Below, piece after piece: positions 35,694-46,434 of a DNA stretch of 64,000 nt. The stretch lies in contig NC_083605.1 of NCBI RefSeq assembly GCF_029168945.1, positions 31,199,280-31,263,279 on the forward strand. The letters run 5' to 3'. Made by a program: the position numbers and the translations under genes. The stretch's first letter is position 1, and every line of letters starts with the position of its first letter. This DNA is from Cannabis sativa. Taxonomy: Eukaryota > Streptophyta > Magnoliopsida > Rosales > Cannabaceae. A model generated the notes under the pieces. That model worked only from the letters and a program-made list of their open reading frames with translations, made no database searches and was not told the DNA's origin.

Positions 35694-36886
35694 AATTTTT
35701 TTTCTCTTCTGATATAATTTTCTAATTTTAAGCTATTTTTGTATCAACCTCTCTACCATGCAACTGTTAGTATATCTCAGTTTTTTTTTTTTCAAAAAAA
35801 AAGATTAATTTAACAATCTCAATAGTCCGGGGGGAATTTTTAACGACCAAAAAAGTTCAGGGGGCACGATTTAGTACATGTCAAAGTTCAGGGAGAAAAA
35901 TTACTAATTAGCCTTTTTTCAAAATTGATTTGAAAATGAAAAAAGAATAGAGAGAGAGGGGGAGGTCGATTAGGGCAAGAAGTAACCAGAAAATGAATTT
36001 CAATTTTCTCAAAAATTGGATTTTAGTTGGTCAGATGATCAAAATGCCCCTAGGGCCAAACATAAATATAACAATATAATCAAGGGTACTATAGACATTC
36101 CACACGCACACACATAGCATATTAATTCAGATTTTCAAAATTGACATATTAATGCCAAATTAAATCCCAAAAATGTATTTTGGACCCCGAACCCAGTTTG
36201 GCCCAAAATACCCGGATGTGACTATACTGCGCCGACTTGTCAAAAAACACATGCAGATAGACAGAATACATATACTATATAATAATATAGCCCATAAGCA
36301 CGATATATCATTAAATTATGATTTTACCTTCTCGGGTCAAAATTACGAAAAATGCTCCTAGTACACCAATGGGGTCTTAAAATACAATTTATCAGTATAG
36401 TTTTACATATTTAATTATATAATAATATAATTCCACATTAATATATAATTAAACTAGTTAGAGTTGCTAATCTAATTCCTTAAACCTTAGGGTATTATAG
36501 TAGCTTAGAAGTCTAGACTAAATTTCTAAGTCGACAAGTTGGCTGGATTTGAGTTTGAAATATACTTTTATAGCTATGACCTTTTGTTTTGATGAGTTGT
36601 AAGTTTAATATTGGTTTGGGAATATGTGAATATATAAAATTTTAAGCTCAAATCTTATTTCATAATTAAATATGATTAATTAATAAAATAATAAAAATAA
36701 TAGTACTTTTGATTAAAATACTATTAAAAAAATTTAGCAAAAGAATAAGGAGCTCATTACATTTAGATAGCTCCCTAGTAATTCTTTATTCTAGAGAGTT
36801 ATTTTTTTTATGATTGGAGTTTATTTTATACAGCTCAAATCTCTAAAAAAGAAATAAAAAATACAGTTCTCCCTATAGGCTCTTAA
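35694..36886 (-). mobile_element. Truncated Ty3/gypsy-type LTR fragment and flank
   Basis: The reverse complement of about 35930-36510 aligns by eye with the first 550 bp of the solo LTR at 56289-58564 (shared GACCCGAGAAGG, TATAGTCACA, CCCTAGGGGCA and TGTAATACCC-like start near 36510). It is therefore a 5' LTR part in minus orientation, cut near 35930. The remainder (36520-36886) is AT-rich; 36665-36810 is an inverted copy of 38685-38800. No gene seen. Confidence 0.65.
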
Positions 36887-37519
36887 GAGCATTTCCATCT
36901 CCAATCATGCTCTCTAAATATACTCTTTAGCTAAAATATGGAGTGAGGTTTAAAAAAATAAACTCCACTCATATAAAAAAGGGAAATTTGCGGCAAAAGT
37001 CCCCAAAAAGTTCACGTTGATGCAGATTAGTCCCCAACCTCCAAAAATAGCGGCAATAGTCCTCAAGGTCACACTTTTTATTTGTCCGTCGATACCCAGT
37101 TTGACAGCCCCGTTAAGTACTGGCAAGAGTGCCACGTGTTGAAGTATTATTGGTCCAAATTTTAATTTTAATTAAAAATAATTCAAAATAAAAAAAAAAT
37201 AATTAAATAAAAACTTTAATATTATTTTTTATTTTCTTATTTAAAATTAATTTCTTTTTTCTTTTTCTTTTTTTTTTCTTTTTCCTTTTTCTTTTTTTCT
37301 CTTTTTCTTTCTTTTCTTCTTCATCTTCTTCGTCTTCTTCTCCTTCTTCTCACTGCCATCACCATCAACCCCCAACTTTAACCCCAAACCAGCAGCACCA
37401 CCACCTTCAAATAATTTCCAATGCATTAATAAATTTCTAATGCACAAATAAAAAATCCTAGAACCCCAAAAAATAATTTAAATAAAAAAACAAATCAAAA
37501 CCCCAAATTAAAAAACCCC

Positions 37520-37930
37520 ATGGCTGTCGTGCTTGGAATCTTCGTCGGCCAAGGATGGAGTGGCGTGCCATGGTTCGAGGCTGGAGCTGACCCATCAGCC
37601 ATAGCTCCATTCTCGTTCGGCTCCCTTTTGGGACCCCAACTAATTTTAATGGGTTGGTTAGAAAGCAAGAGATGGGTGGACTTCTTCAACCCTGAATCAC
37701 AATCGGTGGAGTGGGCGACGCCATGGTCGAGGACTGCCGAGAACTTCGCCAATGCCACCGGAGACCAAGGATACCCCAGTGGAAAATTCTTCGACCCATT
37801 GGGACTGGCCGGAACACTGCAGAACGGTGAGTACATTCCCGATGTGGAGAAACTGGAGAGACTGAAGCTTGCTGAGATTAAGCATGCGAGAATAGCGATG
37901 TTGGCTATGCTTATTTTTTATTTGTGGTGA
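37520..37930 (+). pseudogene. Captured chlorophyll a/b-binding protein fragment (LHCB7-like)
   Basis: Open frame of 136 codons inside the Pack-MULE. It reads [20 protein letters not shown], then [20 protein letters not shown], then [20 protein letters not shown], then [14 protein letters not shown], and the third LHC helix motif [20 protein letters not shown]. This is the region from before helix 2 to helix 3 of a light-harvesting antenna protein, which binds chlorophyll in the thylakoid. I recall the [10 protein letters not shown] block from the rare LHCB7 group; Lhca/Lhcb relatives are the alternative. Transit peptide and first helix are absent, and the frame runs into the WD40 fragment and stops. 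It may be transcribed, but cannot make a normal antenna protein. Confidence 0.8.
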
Positions 37931-38193
37931 AGATCCAGTTACATCCAACACATCCATGGATGGCCACTACCGATGCATCAGATCACGTTTCCGTTTGGAA
38001 TTGGGAACATCGACAGGTACCTTTTCATCTCATTCTTCCTATTCAACTCATCCGTAAACTGGGGAATCAATCTCTGGTCTATCTTACTTTTGATCTATGG
38101 ATTATTAGGTAATCTACGAGCTCAAAGCTGGTGGTGTTGATGATAGGCGTTTGGTCGGAGCGAAGTTGGAGAAGCTTGCCGAGGGTGAATCAG
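37924..38193 (+). pseudogene. Captured WD40/transducin protein fragment, two exons
   Basis: Exon piece about 37924-38016 reads KIQLHPTHPWMATTDASDHV, then SVWNWEHRQ, with donor GT at 38017. After an intron (38017-38108) the next exon 38109-38193 reads VIYELKAGGVDDRRLVGAKL, then EKLAEGES, with another donor at 38194. This is the N-terminal part of a conserved plant transducin/WD40 protein (At3g50590-like, from recall). The join to the LHC piece is out of frame, so no chimeric protein is predicted from this reading. Confidence 0.75.
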
Positions 38194-38922
38194 GTACAAA
38201 TGTACTTCTTTATCGCTTTGTTATTTTTTATTTGTGCATTAGAAATTTATTAATGCATTAGAAATTATTTGAAGGTGGTGGTGCTGCTGGTTTGGGATTA
38301 AGGTTGGGGGTTGATGGTGATGGCAGTGAGAAGAAGAAGAAGAAGACGAAGAAGATAAAGAAGAAAAGAAAGAAAAAGAAGAAAAAAAAAGAAATTAATT
38401 TTAAATAAGAAAATAAAAAATAATTTTTTAAATATTTTTTTTATTTTTAATTATTTTTAATTAAAATTAAAATTTGGACCAATAATACTTCAACACGTGG
38501 CACTCTTGCCAGTACTTAACGGGGCTGTCAAACTGGGTATCGACGGACAAATAAAAAGTGTGACCTTGAGGACTATTGTCGCTATTTTTGGAGGTTGGGG
38601 ACTAATCTGCATCAACGTGAATTTTTTGGGGACTTTTGCCGCAAATTTCCCTATAAAAAAATAGCTCTCTATAATAAGGAATTACTAGTAGGGAGCTATC
38701 TAAATGTAATGAGCTCCTTATTCTTTTACTAAATCTTTTTAATAGTATTTTAATCAAAGGTATTATTATTTTTTATTATTTTACTAAATTAATTTATATT
38801 TAATAAATTTAAATTATAAAATATTATTAGAGGATTGATTGAAGAAAAATAATAAAAATAGCTCCTTATTTTAATTTTTTAACTATTTTTACTAAAAAAT
38901 AAAAATTTGATCAGAGATGCTC

Positions 38923-39566
38923 TAACAAACCATAACAAAAAATGACAACTCATCACAAGATGGCCTAAGCATGGCTGAGGTGAGCAAGCTCCAACCATGA
39001 AATGCCAAGTAACAACCTATAATTGGACCAACACAACAGAAAGAAAAAGTGATCAAATTTTTTTTTTTAATTTACTTATCCATCATATTAAAATCATCCT
39101 TTTAAGGTCAAAGAAACTGATTAAGTGACCGACTTTTGGCTTTAGCTGTTTACGAGATAGAAAAAAAAGAATTAAAAAAAAAACGTCCAAAAAAAGGACC
39201 ATATATTATAAATTGAGTAGTCACAGATTTTAATATGTTTCCATTTTTCTCTTTTTGTCACAATCCAACTTTTCTGTTTCCTTTTATACCCACCACCAAC
39301 AACATTACCTTCTTTTCTAGTTCAAGCTTTCTATAATCACCTATTCACTAAAAGAAAATTCCTTGCAACACTCATTTCATTTCTCCAACACATAATTTTG
39401 GTTCCAAATCCAATTGAGTTTTAATTGTTGGTCACAATTAATTTTCTTATAGTGTGGTCTAGTCTAATCTAGCCTACTTGAGAAGTGTAGCCACCACCAA
39501 AGCCGTTTTTTTTTCTTTAATTTTTATTGAGTGTTTATAGCTGTGGCTAAATTAAAAGAATACGTT
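38923..39566 (+). promoter_or_regulatory. Upstream region of the remorin gene
   Basis: Non-coding interval between the MITE/Pack-MULE and the remorin ATG. Candidate TATA boxes are TATATTATAAATTG (about 39201) and CTTTTATACC (about 39281); the latter is followed by CT- and CA-rich sequence typical of a plant 5' UTR. Poly-A tracts at 39161-39185. The exact start site cannot be told. Confidence 0.4.
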
Positions 39567-41982
39567 ATGGCAGAGGAAGAAGCCAAGAGGGTTGAGCCTC
39601 AATCGCCCGAAAATCCATCACCGGTAGCGGCGGAACAGTTGAAGAAGGAGGAAGCAAAAGAAGAAGAAGAAGTTGTAAACAGTAAGGATGTTTGTGCTTC
39701 TGATGAGAAGAGTTTGAGCCCGGTTCCATTAGAGAAGCCTCTTCCTGCCCCTGCAATTGTTCAAAGTACACTTTTCTTTTTATATTTATATTCTAATAAA
39801 ATCTCTTACTTCATCTATATATGTTCATTTGTTTGTTTAAATTTTTGTGCTGAATTTCCATGCTACTTTTTTCTTCTTCCAATAATATATAACTCTATGC
39901 TGTTTATTTTACTGTTGTTGTTTTGCAAAAGGTGGAAGAATCTTTTTAAGAAGTTTTCTTTATAATTGTTTGAATTTTATTTTGGTGAAAAGCCAGAGAG
40001 AAAATTAAAACTGTGTTGAAGTAAATTTCCAAATAAATTACTTTGTATTATTATTGTTTGCTCTATCTAAAATTATAGAGTAAATTATGATAAGGTGAAT
40101 CAGCTTACAATTAAAAACTATAAGAATTTTATTTATTTTTGGGTGAGGACAAGAAAAGTTGTTAATTCTCATGGAAAAAGAAAAGGGTTCTCATCTCTTA
40201 CCATAAATTTTATCAAAATTCACACACTGAATGAGGCTGCTTTGTAATTATTTCAGTAGAACTAAAGTGACTTTATCAAAGATAAAGATGGGCTGCACTA
40301 GTTTTAGTAATTTGGTTGTACATTGTACTCAATTATGTCATAACTTAATTTCTTTTAGCTTATTTTCTTTCTTTTAGTTGTTTTTCAATAATTTATTATT
40401 ATAATGTTGTTTTTTTTTTTGCTTGAACTTATAATGTTATTATTATTTTTATTATTATTATTATTTGAAAAGTATAATGTTGTTATTTAGAAGGCTCTTT
40501 TTTTTTCTTTCTTTTTTTTTTCTAAGGGGAAATATTGCTTAGAAGTTTATTATGCTTGAAAGATAGAGCTTTTCTTGTTTAAACCATGCCTCATGAGATA
40601 AAAAAAATCACTGTCAATAATATCAGAGCCACTAAAGTTAATTCTAGTGTGTACAATAAAGCTTGTTCTTGAAAAATTAGATGAGTAATTTGTTCTTCAT
40701 TGACACTGATTTTTTCATTATCCCAGAAGTTGTTGATCCTTTTGTTGAGAAAAACTCAGAGGTTGCAGTTGACAGGGGTATGTATATGTTTGATCTTTGT
40801 TTTTCTTGCATTCATATATTTTTTTGAATAAATCAGGAGATTTATTAAATAATAAATTCGTTCAAAATAATAGAATGCACTTCAGAGGAACAATCCTCCA
40901 ACTGAAGCGCACAACCTGTAGAGAAACAAGAGTCTCTTGTCAAGCAATGAGTCAACTTGTTTGCAGATCGTTTAACAAAACATAACTCAACAAAAGATAA
41001 AGCCAAAAGTAAATTTCTAATATCTTGAACAATAAGACCAAATTGTGAGGACACAAAAATATTACTTTGGACTGCTTGGACACACACCAAACTATCCGTT
41101 TCAACTATTGTTGTTGTTTTTGTATATAAAAAAACATATAATTTTATATATTTCATGGTCATATGGAAAATTAGTCTTTTCTGCATGTAGATGCAGTGCT
41201 TGCACGAGTAGAAGCAGAGAAAAGATTGGCCTTAATTAAAGCATGGGAAGAGAGTGAGAAGACAAAGGCAGATAACAAGTAAGTATTATGCTAATTCAAT
41301 TATGTGATTTTCATACTCTTTATTTTTGTAATCAATTGATAATTTTACTTGAGGGATTGTTGTTAATTTTACATTAAGTACTAACTTTTTTGTTTATTAT
41401 TTTAATCTTAATCCTATTATAATTTGTTTTCATTATAGGGCATACAAAAAGTTGTCTGCTGTTGAATCATGGGAAAACAGCAAGAGAGCTGCTGTGGAGG
41501 CCGAGCTCAAACAAATTGAGGTAAAAATAATATTTGTTAATCCAACTACACTATGTACTTTGATTAGCATGATGATTCTTTTTGTTCATTTAAATAGAAG
41601 TTTTTACATACACAAATTATAATAAGAAATATATTTCTGATCCCATGTAATCTAACTTTAGCCATGGATTAAACAACAGTCTATAATTGAACAAACAACA
41701 AACTATTTTTATCTCACGCTGATGTGAGAGTACAAAACTTTATACATATTTTTGTCTTAATTCAATAATAATGTGTAACAGGAAAAGTTGGAAAAGAAGA
41801 GAGCAGAATACACAGAGAAAATGAAGAACAAAGTGGTGGAATTACACAAGATAGCAGAAGAAAAAAGGGCAATGGTTGAAGCCAATAGACAAGAAGAATT
41901 TCTCAAGGTTGAAGAGACTGCAGCAAAGTTCAGAGCTTCTGGTTATTCACCTAAGAAATTCTTTGCATGCTTCTCTGCCTAA
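39567..41982 (+). CDS. Remorin, group 1 (206 aa, five exons)
   Basis: Remorins are plant-specific proteins of plasma-membrane nanodomains that affect cell-to-cell movement and immune and symbiotic signalling. Exons are 39567-39765, 40727-40777, 41191-41278, 41439-41520 and 41782-41982, all with GT-AG introns and consistent phase, 621 nt with the stop. The N-terminal part (residues 1-66) is rich in Glu, Lys and Pro (Remorin_N-like). The Remorin_C coiled coil runs from about residue 86 (VEAEKRLALIKAWEESEKTK, then AYKKLSAVESWENSKRAAVE) to the C-terminal anchor SPKKFFACFSA, whose Cys is a likely S-acylation site. An upstream in-frame ATG is absent; 39567 gives the usual MAEE start. Intron 2 carries a LINE fragment. 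The gene looks intact. Confidence 0.93.
40822..41130 (-). pseudogene. LINE RNase H fragment in remorin intron 2
   Basis: The minus-strand frame reads VETDSLVCVQAVQSN, then GLIVQDIRNLLLALSFVEL, then KRSANKLTHCLTRDS, the C-terminal half of an RVT_3-type RNase H domain as found in plant LINEs. On the minus strand the end has an A run (complement of TTTTTTT at about 40821-40827), consistent with a 5'-truncated LINE tail. It lies wholly inside intron 2 (40778-41190), antisense to remorin. No clear TSD was identified. Confidence 0.7.
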
Positions 41983-42426
41983 TCTAATAATAAAAATCAT
42001 TCCTAAACAAAGTTTAGTTTTGGTGTGTGTGTGATCACTTAAATAACTTTTATTTTCTTTTGATTGTTTGTTTGTTTGATTTGGATACGTAAACCATGTT
42101 TCTCATATCATTTTGTGTATATGTTCTTGGATATTGGTTTTCACTTATAAAATGCATGTTATGTTATGTGGCATCATGAGTATCCAACTACACACCCCTT
42201 TCTAGTTTTCATAATAAACATCATTTCAGTTTTAATTTCTTATTGGAGTTTTTATTAAACTCATTCAACTTAGAAAATGACAATCTTAAATCATTCCCTT
42301 CATTTATATTCTTTTTTACATTTTTACTGTTCCACTAAAAATAAACAATTTATGAGTAAGAGTCTCACTACCAAGAGATCCAAATTAGAATTTTGATCTC
42401 ATCCCACTTTCCAATCCTCCCGTGAC
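41983..42426 (+). other. Remorin 3' flank
   Basis: 3' UTR and intergenic sequence. AATAAA-like signals occur at 41985-41995 (TAATAATAAAAA) and 42210-42217 (AATAAACA). No other gene is seen. The last eight bases (CCCGTGAC, 42419-42426) are the left TSD of the hAT-like element. Confidence 0.45.
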
Positions 42427-42690
42427 TAGGGGTGCAAATGAGCTGGGTTGGCTGGGTTAGAAGTGTTTTAATAGGCCAATCCAATGATTGTGGTTTGGAT
42501 AAGCTATAAACCATTTAATTTTTTTTATTGTACAATCCAACCTTACTTAGTACATTAATATAAGGGGTGAGTTGGGTTGGGTTCATTGGGTTGAAATGAA
42601 TATTTTAAACTTTAATATTTATGTTACAAACAGGATAAAATTATTCAACCTAGTGCATAGACAAAAAAAAAAAAACGATGCATATATATG

Positions 42691-42732
<42 letters not shown>

Positions 42733-43006
42733 GAATATAGTACTTTAAAAAGAACTAAGGTGGCAATAGTATCATTGTGTGAGTAACAAAGTTAGACTGT
42801 ATAATTAGTATAGTTATTTATTTGTTTTAGGTGTTTTAAGAGCTTAATAATATTGAATTAATTAATTGTAATTAATATACACAAAAAATTAATTAAAAAT
42901 CATTGTTTTTTTTGTAATTAATATAATATTGAATTCTATTACATATATAGTTTTTTTTTTTTTAGAAAGTATATTATTGGATTGAAGCTGAAATCATATT
43001 AAAAAA

Positions 43007-43558
43007 TATCAACCAAGATTTTTATTACATGTCGTGTGATTTTTGTAATAAGAAACTTATGTTCTACAACGACAACGAAGAAACAGATTGTGAAAATCCA
43101 AAATGCGGAAAAAGATGTCTTCCTACACCACGGTAAGTACATCATAACTAAATTAATATTTGAACTTATTGCATATTCATACTAACCGTTACATATTCTG
43201 TATAAATTATTAGTGCAAGGACATATGTACAGCTCGACGATGGTACAGAGTTACTAGATGCTGTGATGTTGCAGAAAACATATTCTCATGTACTGCAGTT
43301 CAATTAAGATCATATTCAGACGAGGTAACTATAAAAAAATAAATATGTAAAATTTATACATTTTCATACATAGAAATACATTAAAACTTATAACTAATCA
43401 TTTTTTTTTTCAGAAACATAAGTTGTTTGTCCAAAAAACTACGAATCAATTATCTGCCAAAAAATGGAGAATTCAGTTGTACGTAGATGCAAACCGAACA
43501 ATGAGTTCAAAGTACAATCAGTTCACCATTCAAGCAGCTGAACCAATGGAAGATTAGG
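43007..43558 (+). pseudogene. Replication protein A 70-like C-terminal remnant (Helitron type)
   Basis: Three exon-like pieces: about 43003-43132 (YYMSCDFCNKKLMFYND, then TDCENPKCGKRC, a four-Cys zinc ribbon), 43214-43325 (ARTYVQLDDGTELLDAV, then after a frameshift AENIFSCTAVQLRSYSDE) and 43413-43558 (FVQKTTNQLSAKKWRIQLYV, then a stop). This is the C-terminal OB-fold and zinc ribbon of an RPA1-like single-strand DNA-binding protein. Plant Helitrons often carry such genes near their 3' end, and a Helitron-like terminus lies 370 bp downstream. The frameshift and missing N-terminus make it a pseudogene. A host RPA1 fragment is the alternative. Confidence 0.65.
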
Positions 43559-43892
43559 CAGAAGTTACCCTTTTTTTTTACCGTAATTTTATTTTATTTA
43601 GTGTTGAGACTTTTCTTGGTGCCGAGCTTCTTTTTCTTTCTCTTGACTTGTTATTTATGGATTTACATGGAGTAGTGTATGCAAGTATTTCATATACCTA
43701 ATTTTCTAGAAGTAAATAATAAGTATTATTTTATTATAATTTATATATACCTAATTATATTTTACCAACCAATTATAATAGCACAAATATTAATTTGATA
43801 AAACAAATCATTCGTATGATCATACCTTCACATACAATCTAAATAAGAAGAAATAAAAAAAAAAAAAAAACTAAACTTCACCTTAAACTAAT

Positions 43893-43925
43893 ATTTACGT
43901 GCATCGGCACGTAACTCCTACCTAG
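43893..43925 (+). other. Helitron 3' terminus: hairpin plus CTAG end
   Basis: TTACGTGC-ATCG-GCACGTAA (about 43894-43913) forms a perfect 8-bp stem with a 4-nt loop, followed after CTCCTAC by CTAG and a host T (43926). A hairpin some 10 bp before CTRR-T is the standard Helitron 3' end. No matching 5' TC end was identified to the left. Confidence 0.7.
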
Positions 43926-44273
43926 TATATACATATATGTGTGTGTGTGTGTAATATAGTGCTTTAAAAAGAACTAAGGTGGCAGTAGTATCATTGTGTG
44001 AATAACAAAGTTAATAAAAGTAATTGATTCTTACATTAAGCTTCTTGATAGAAGTAGTAATGAAAACGTAAAATATATATTTGTATATATTTTGTGAATG
44101 TAAAATATATTTTATCTATGAAAGTTGTCATAAATTTAGAAGATCTTTCAAGAAATAGATTGGTTTGGGTTATATAGAGTTAAAATTTGTCTAACTCATA
44201 ACCAACCCATAATTATATAGTCTATAACCCTTAACATAACCCTTTATTTTGGCCCATATTTTGTGCACCCCTA

Positions 44274-45203
44274 CCCGTCACATTATCATCTTACTCTTTG
44301 AATTTGGGATAAAATGAATGAAGTTCTATCTCAAAATCAATTGGCAATAGGAGGAGTAGTACATTCATCTTATATGTAGTAATTTATTTCTAACACTTAA
44401 TCCTATTTGTTTCTGAAAGCATCTTACTCGTATTTTAACAATATTAATTTTAATATTCAAGCAAACAATAACTCGTCATAATTCTTATTTGATATTTCAT
44501 ATCACTATGTTCTCATCATCCGAATAAATGTTTATCAACTCTAGAGTGCTGACATGCAATTTCGTTTCTTATAGGGGCTATAAAGCCAGATGAAGAAAAT
44601 ACTCATAACTAACAAAGTAAAGATTTTGTCACATATTTGAATTGAGTTAGTGATTTGTACGTTTGCAACATATATGCCTCTAATCCGGGTAATCCCTTTG
44701 TAGCCTCCTTCTTCTCAAGTTTCTATAAATGGTCATTCACCTTAAACATAAGAGAAAACCAGCCCCCAAAAAGGAAAGCCGTTACATTGGTTTACCCAAT
44801 GTATTCTATCTAAAGATCTGGTCAAACAACTAATCTGGTTCTCTAATTTGTCTCTTTGCCTTAACTAAAAAAAATGTCCCAAAAGAGATGGAAACCCCAT
44901 CACGTGTCCTAAAATTACAACACCATTAACCATTTCCACTCATTAATCTATTTCATTTTGAGCCTTTAATCGTTATTCAACTTGACCTGTACAAGTACAG
45001 GGCAAAGGGTGGCTAAATTTTGTAGAGTTCATCATCATCATATCTCAATTTTTCTGAGATATAGAGAAAAAGAACTCTTCCTGTGGTTTCTCACTGAACG
45101 TTTTATCATTTATTGTATTTTGGTATTGTATATACCATTATTGATCTTTCTCTGTTGAGCTTTTGAAGTTTAACAACAGAAAGAAAGACAAAAAAACACA
45201 ACA
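44274..45203 (+). promoter_or_regulatory. Upstream region and 5' UTR of the LIM gene
   Basis: Non-coding. Begins with the right TSD of the hAT-like element. A candidate TATA (TGTATATACC, about 45127) lies close to the ATG; another possibility is upstream of 45001. The region 45061-45200 (CTTTCTCTGTTGAGC and onward) looks like 5' UTR. No other gene seen. Confidence 0.4.
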
Positions 45204-46434
45204 ATGGCGTTCAGTGGAACCCAACAGAAATGCAAGGCATGTGATAAGATTGTTCATTTCATTGAAATGTTATCAGCTGATGGAGTTATTTATCACAAGA
45301 CTTGCTTCAAATGCAGTCACTGCACTGGCCTTCTTGTGGTATGTTTTCAATAATGATTAAGCCTTTTCTTGTCAATTATTTTCTTTAACTTGATTTTAGG
45401 GAGGAAAGATCCTTAAGGGACTATAAAGATTATTCAACATGAAAATTTTTTCACATGGAAATCATAAGAGAAATTCACAAAGTTTCATGTAAAAGAAGAT
45501 AAGGGTAAAGTAGTGATTAAAATGAGATGACGAAGCACTTATCTGATATATGACATATGACATCTTCTTTATGCAGATAAGCAATTACTCCTCCATGGAT
45601 GGAGTCTTGTATTGCAAGCCTCACTTTGAGCAACTCTTCAGGGAAACTGGTAGTTTCACCAAGAAATTTCAATGTAAGAACACCCTCTTTCACCTTTGAA
45701 GATTGACTGATCTTATTTCCATCATAAACTACTAATAAATGTTTCTTCATCATGTCTGATCAGCTGGAAAGCCACCAACAGATCAACTGGTACATCCAAA
45801 TCTTTTACATTTATCTTCATATCTTTTTCTTCTAGGAAATCTCTACTCAACTTAGCATATATGTATTCATTCAATCTCTCAAAATTCCTTCATGCCATAC
45901 TTTCTCAGGCCAGGGCCCCTAGCAAGCTCTCCTCCATGTTCTCTGGAACTCAAGACAAATGTGCAATCTGCAGCAAAACAGTATATCCACTGGAAAAGGT
46001 AGGTGAAGAGTAAAATATAATCAAATCCCAATTGTACTTTTAGGCTTTGGAGTTCAGCACTCAAGTCATTAATGAGAATACATAACTTTTTCATTGTGGC
46101 AAATAATCAAACATCTGGGCCACATTGTATTTTGTGTTGCTGTTTACAGGTAACTGTGGAGGGAGAGTTTTACCACAAGTCATGCTTCAGGTGTAATCAT
46201 GGTGGTTGCTTCCTGTCAGCATCATCCTATGCTGCTTTGGATGGAATTCTTTACTGCAAACACCACTTTGCCCAGTTATTCAAGGAGAAGGGAAGCTATA
46301 ATCACCTAATTAAAACTGCTTCAATGAAGAAAAATGGAGTTCTATTAAATCAACAGAAGCCTGAGATAATAGAAAAAACTAAAGCTGAAGAAGGAACAGA
46401 AGTAAACCCAGATGAGGATTCAGTCCAAACATAA
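45204..46434 (+). CDS. WLIM1: WLIM1-type LIM domain protein (210 aa, five exons)
   Basis: Plant two-LIM proteins bind and bundle actin filaments in the cytoplasm and can enter the nucleus. Exons are 45204-45338, 45577-45673, 45764-45789, 45909-45998 and 46150-46434, with GT-AG introns and a continuous frame of 633 nt including the stop. LIM1 (about residues 10-62): CKACDKIVHFIE, then HKTCFKCSHC, then LYCKPHFEQLF. LIM2 (about residues 109-160): CAICSKTVYPLEK, then HKSCFRCNHGGC, then LYCKHHFAQLF. All zinc ligands appear present. After LIM2 comes KEKGSYNHLIKTAS and a Glu/Lys-rich tail. The start context is CACAACAATGGCG. Length suits WLIM1, and the gene looks intact. Confidence 0.93.

Larger units (their letters stand above)
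36981..38651. mobile_element. Pack-MULE with perfect 9-bp TSD TATAAAAAA
   Basis: Long terminal inverted repeats (about 36981-37455 and 38221-38651) open GGGAAATTTGCGGCAAAAGT and close with its complement. TATAAAAAA stands at 36972-36980 and 38652-38660, a perfect 9-bp TSD diagnostic of Mutator-like elements. The interior holds fragments of two unrelated host genes, an LHC exon and two WD40-protein exons with their intron, and no transposase. It must have been moved in trans by an autonomous MULE. Confidence 0.95.
36887..38922. mobile_element. Probable Harbinger-type MITE hosting the Pack-MULE
   Basis: GAGCATTTCCATCTC at 36887 and the complement of GAGCATCTCTGATC ending at 38922 look like Harbinger-type termini, and TAA flanks both ends (36884-36886, 38923-38925). 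Only about 370 bp belong to this element; the rest is the Pack-MULE. An inverted copy of its right arm lies outside at 36665-36810, so a second copy is probably adjacent. The call rests on short termini. Confidence 0.4.
42427..44273 (+). mobile_element. hAT-like element, copy 2, with 8-bp TSD (one mismatch)
   Basis: Termini TAGGGGTGCAAA (42427) and the complement of TAGGGGTGCACAAA (ends 44273). Flanks CCCGTGAC (42419-42426) and CCCGTCAC (44274-44281) differ at one of eight bases, as expected for an aged hAT insertion. Related to 32710-33323. The interior between about 42794 and 43925 is foreign, an RPA-like remnant and a Helitron terminus. A block of about 75 bp (GAATATAGTACTTTAAAAAG, then AACTAAGGTGGCA) is duplicated on both sides of it (42718-42793 and 43932-44013). 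TA/TG microsatellites lie at 42680-42731. No hAT transposase seen. Confidence 0.7.

Noticed and set aside
37247..37447. Lys-rich ORF on the minus strand
   Set aside because: It is the low-complexity part of the Pack-MULE inverted repeat, mirrored at 38280-38400.
37520..38193. A functional LHC-WD40 fusion gene
   Set aside because: The LHC frame stops at 37930 before the WD40 frame, which is in another phase; both are partial and lie within Pack-MULE inverted repeats.
33324..43925. One giant Helitron from the 5' end at 33324 to the CTAG end at 43925, carrying the remorin gene
   Set aside because: The DNA left of 33324 and right of 43926 belongs to the same hAT-like family but to non-adjacent, oppositely oriented parts, so the flanks do not join into one empty site.
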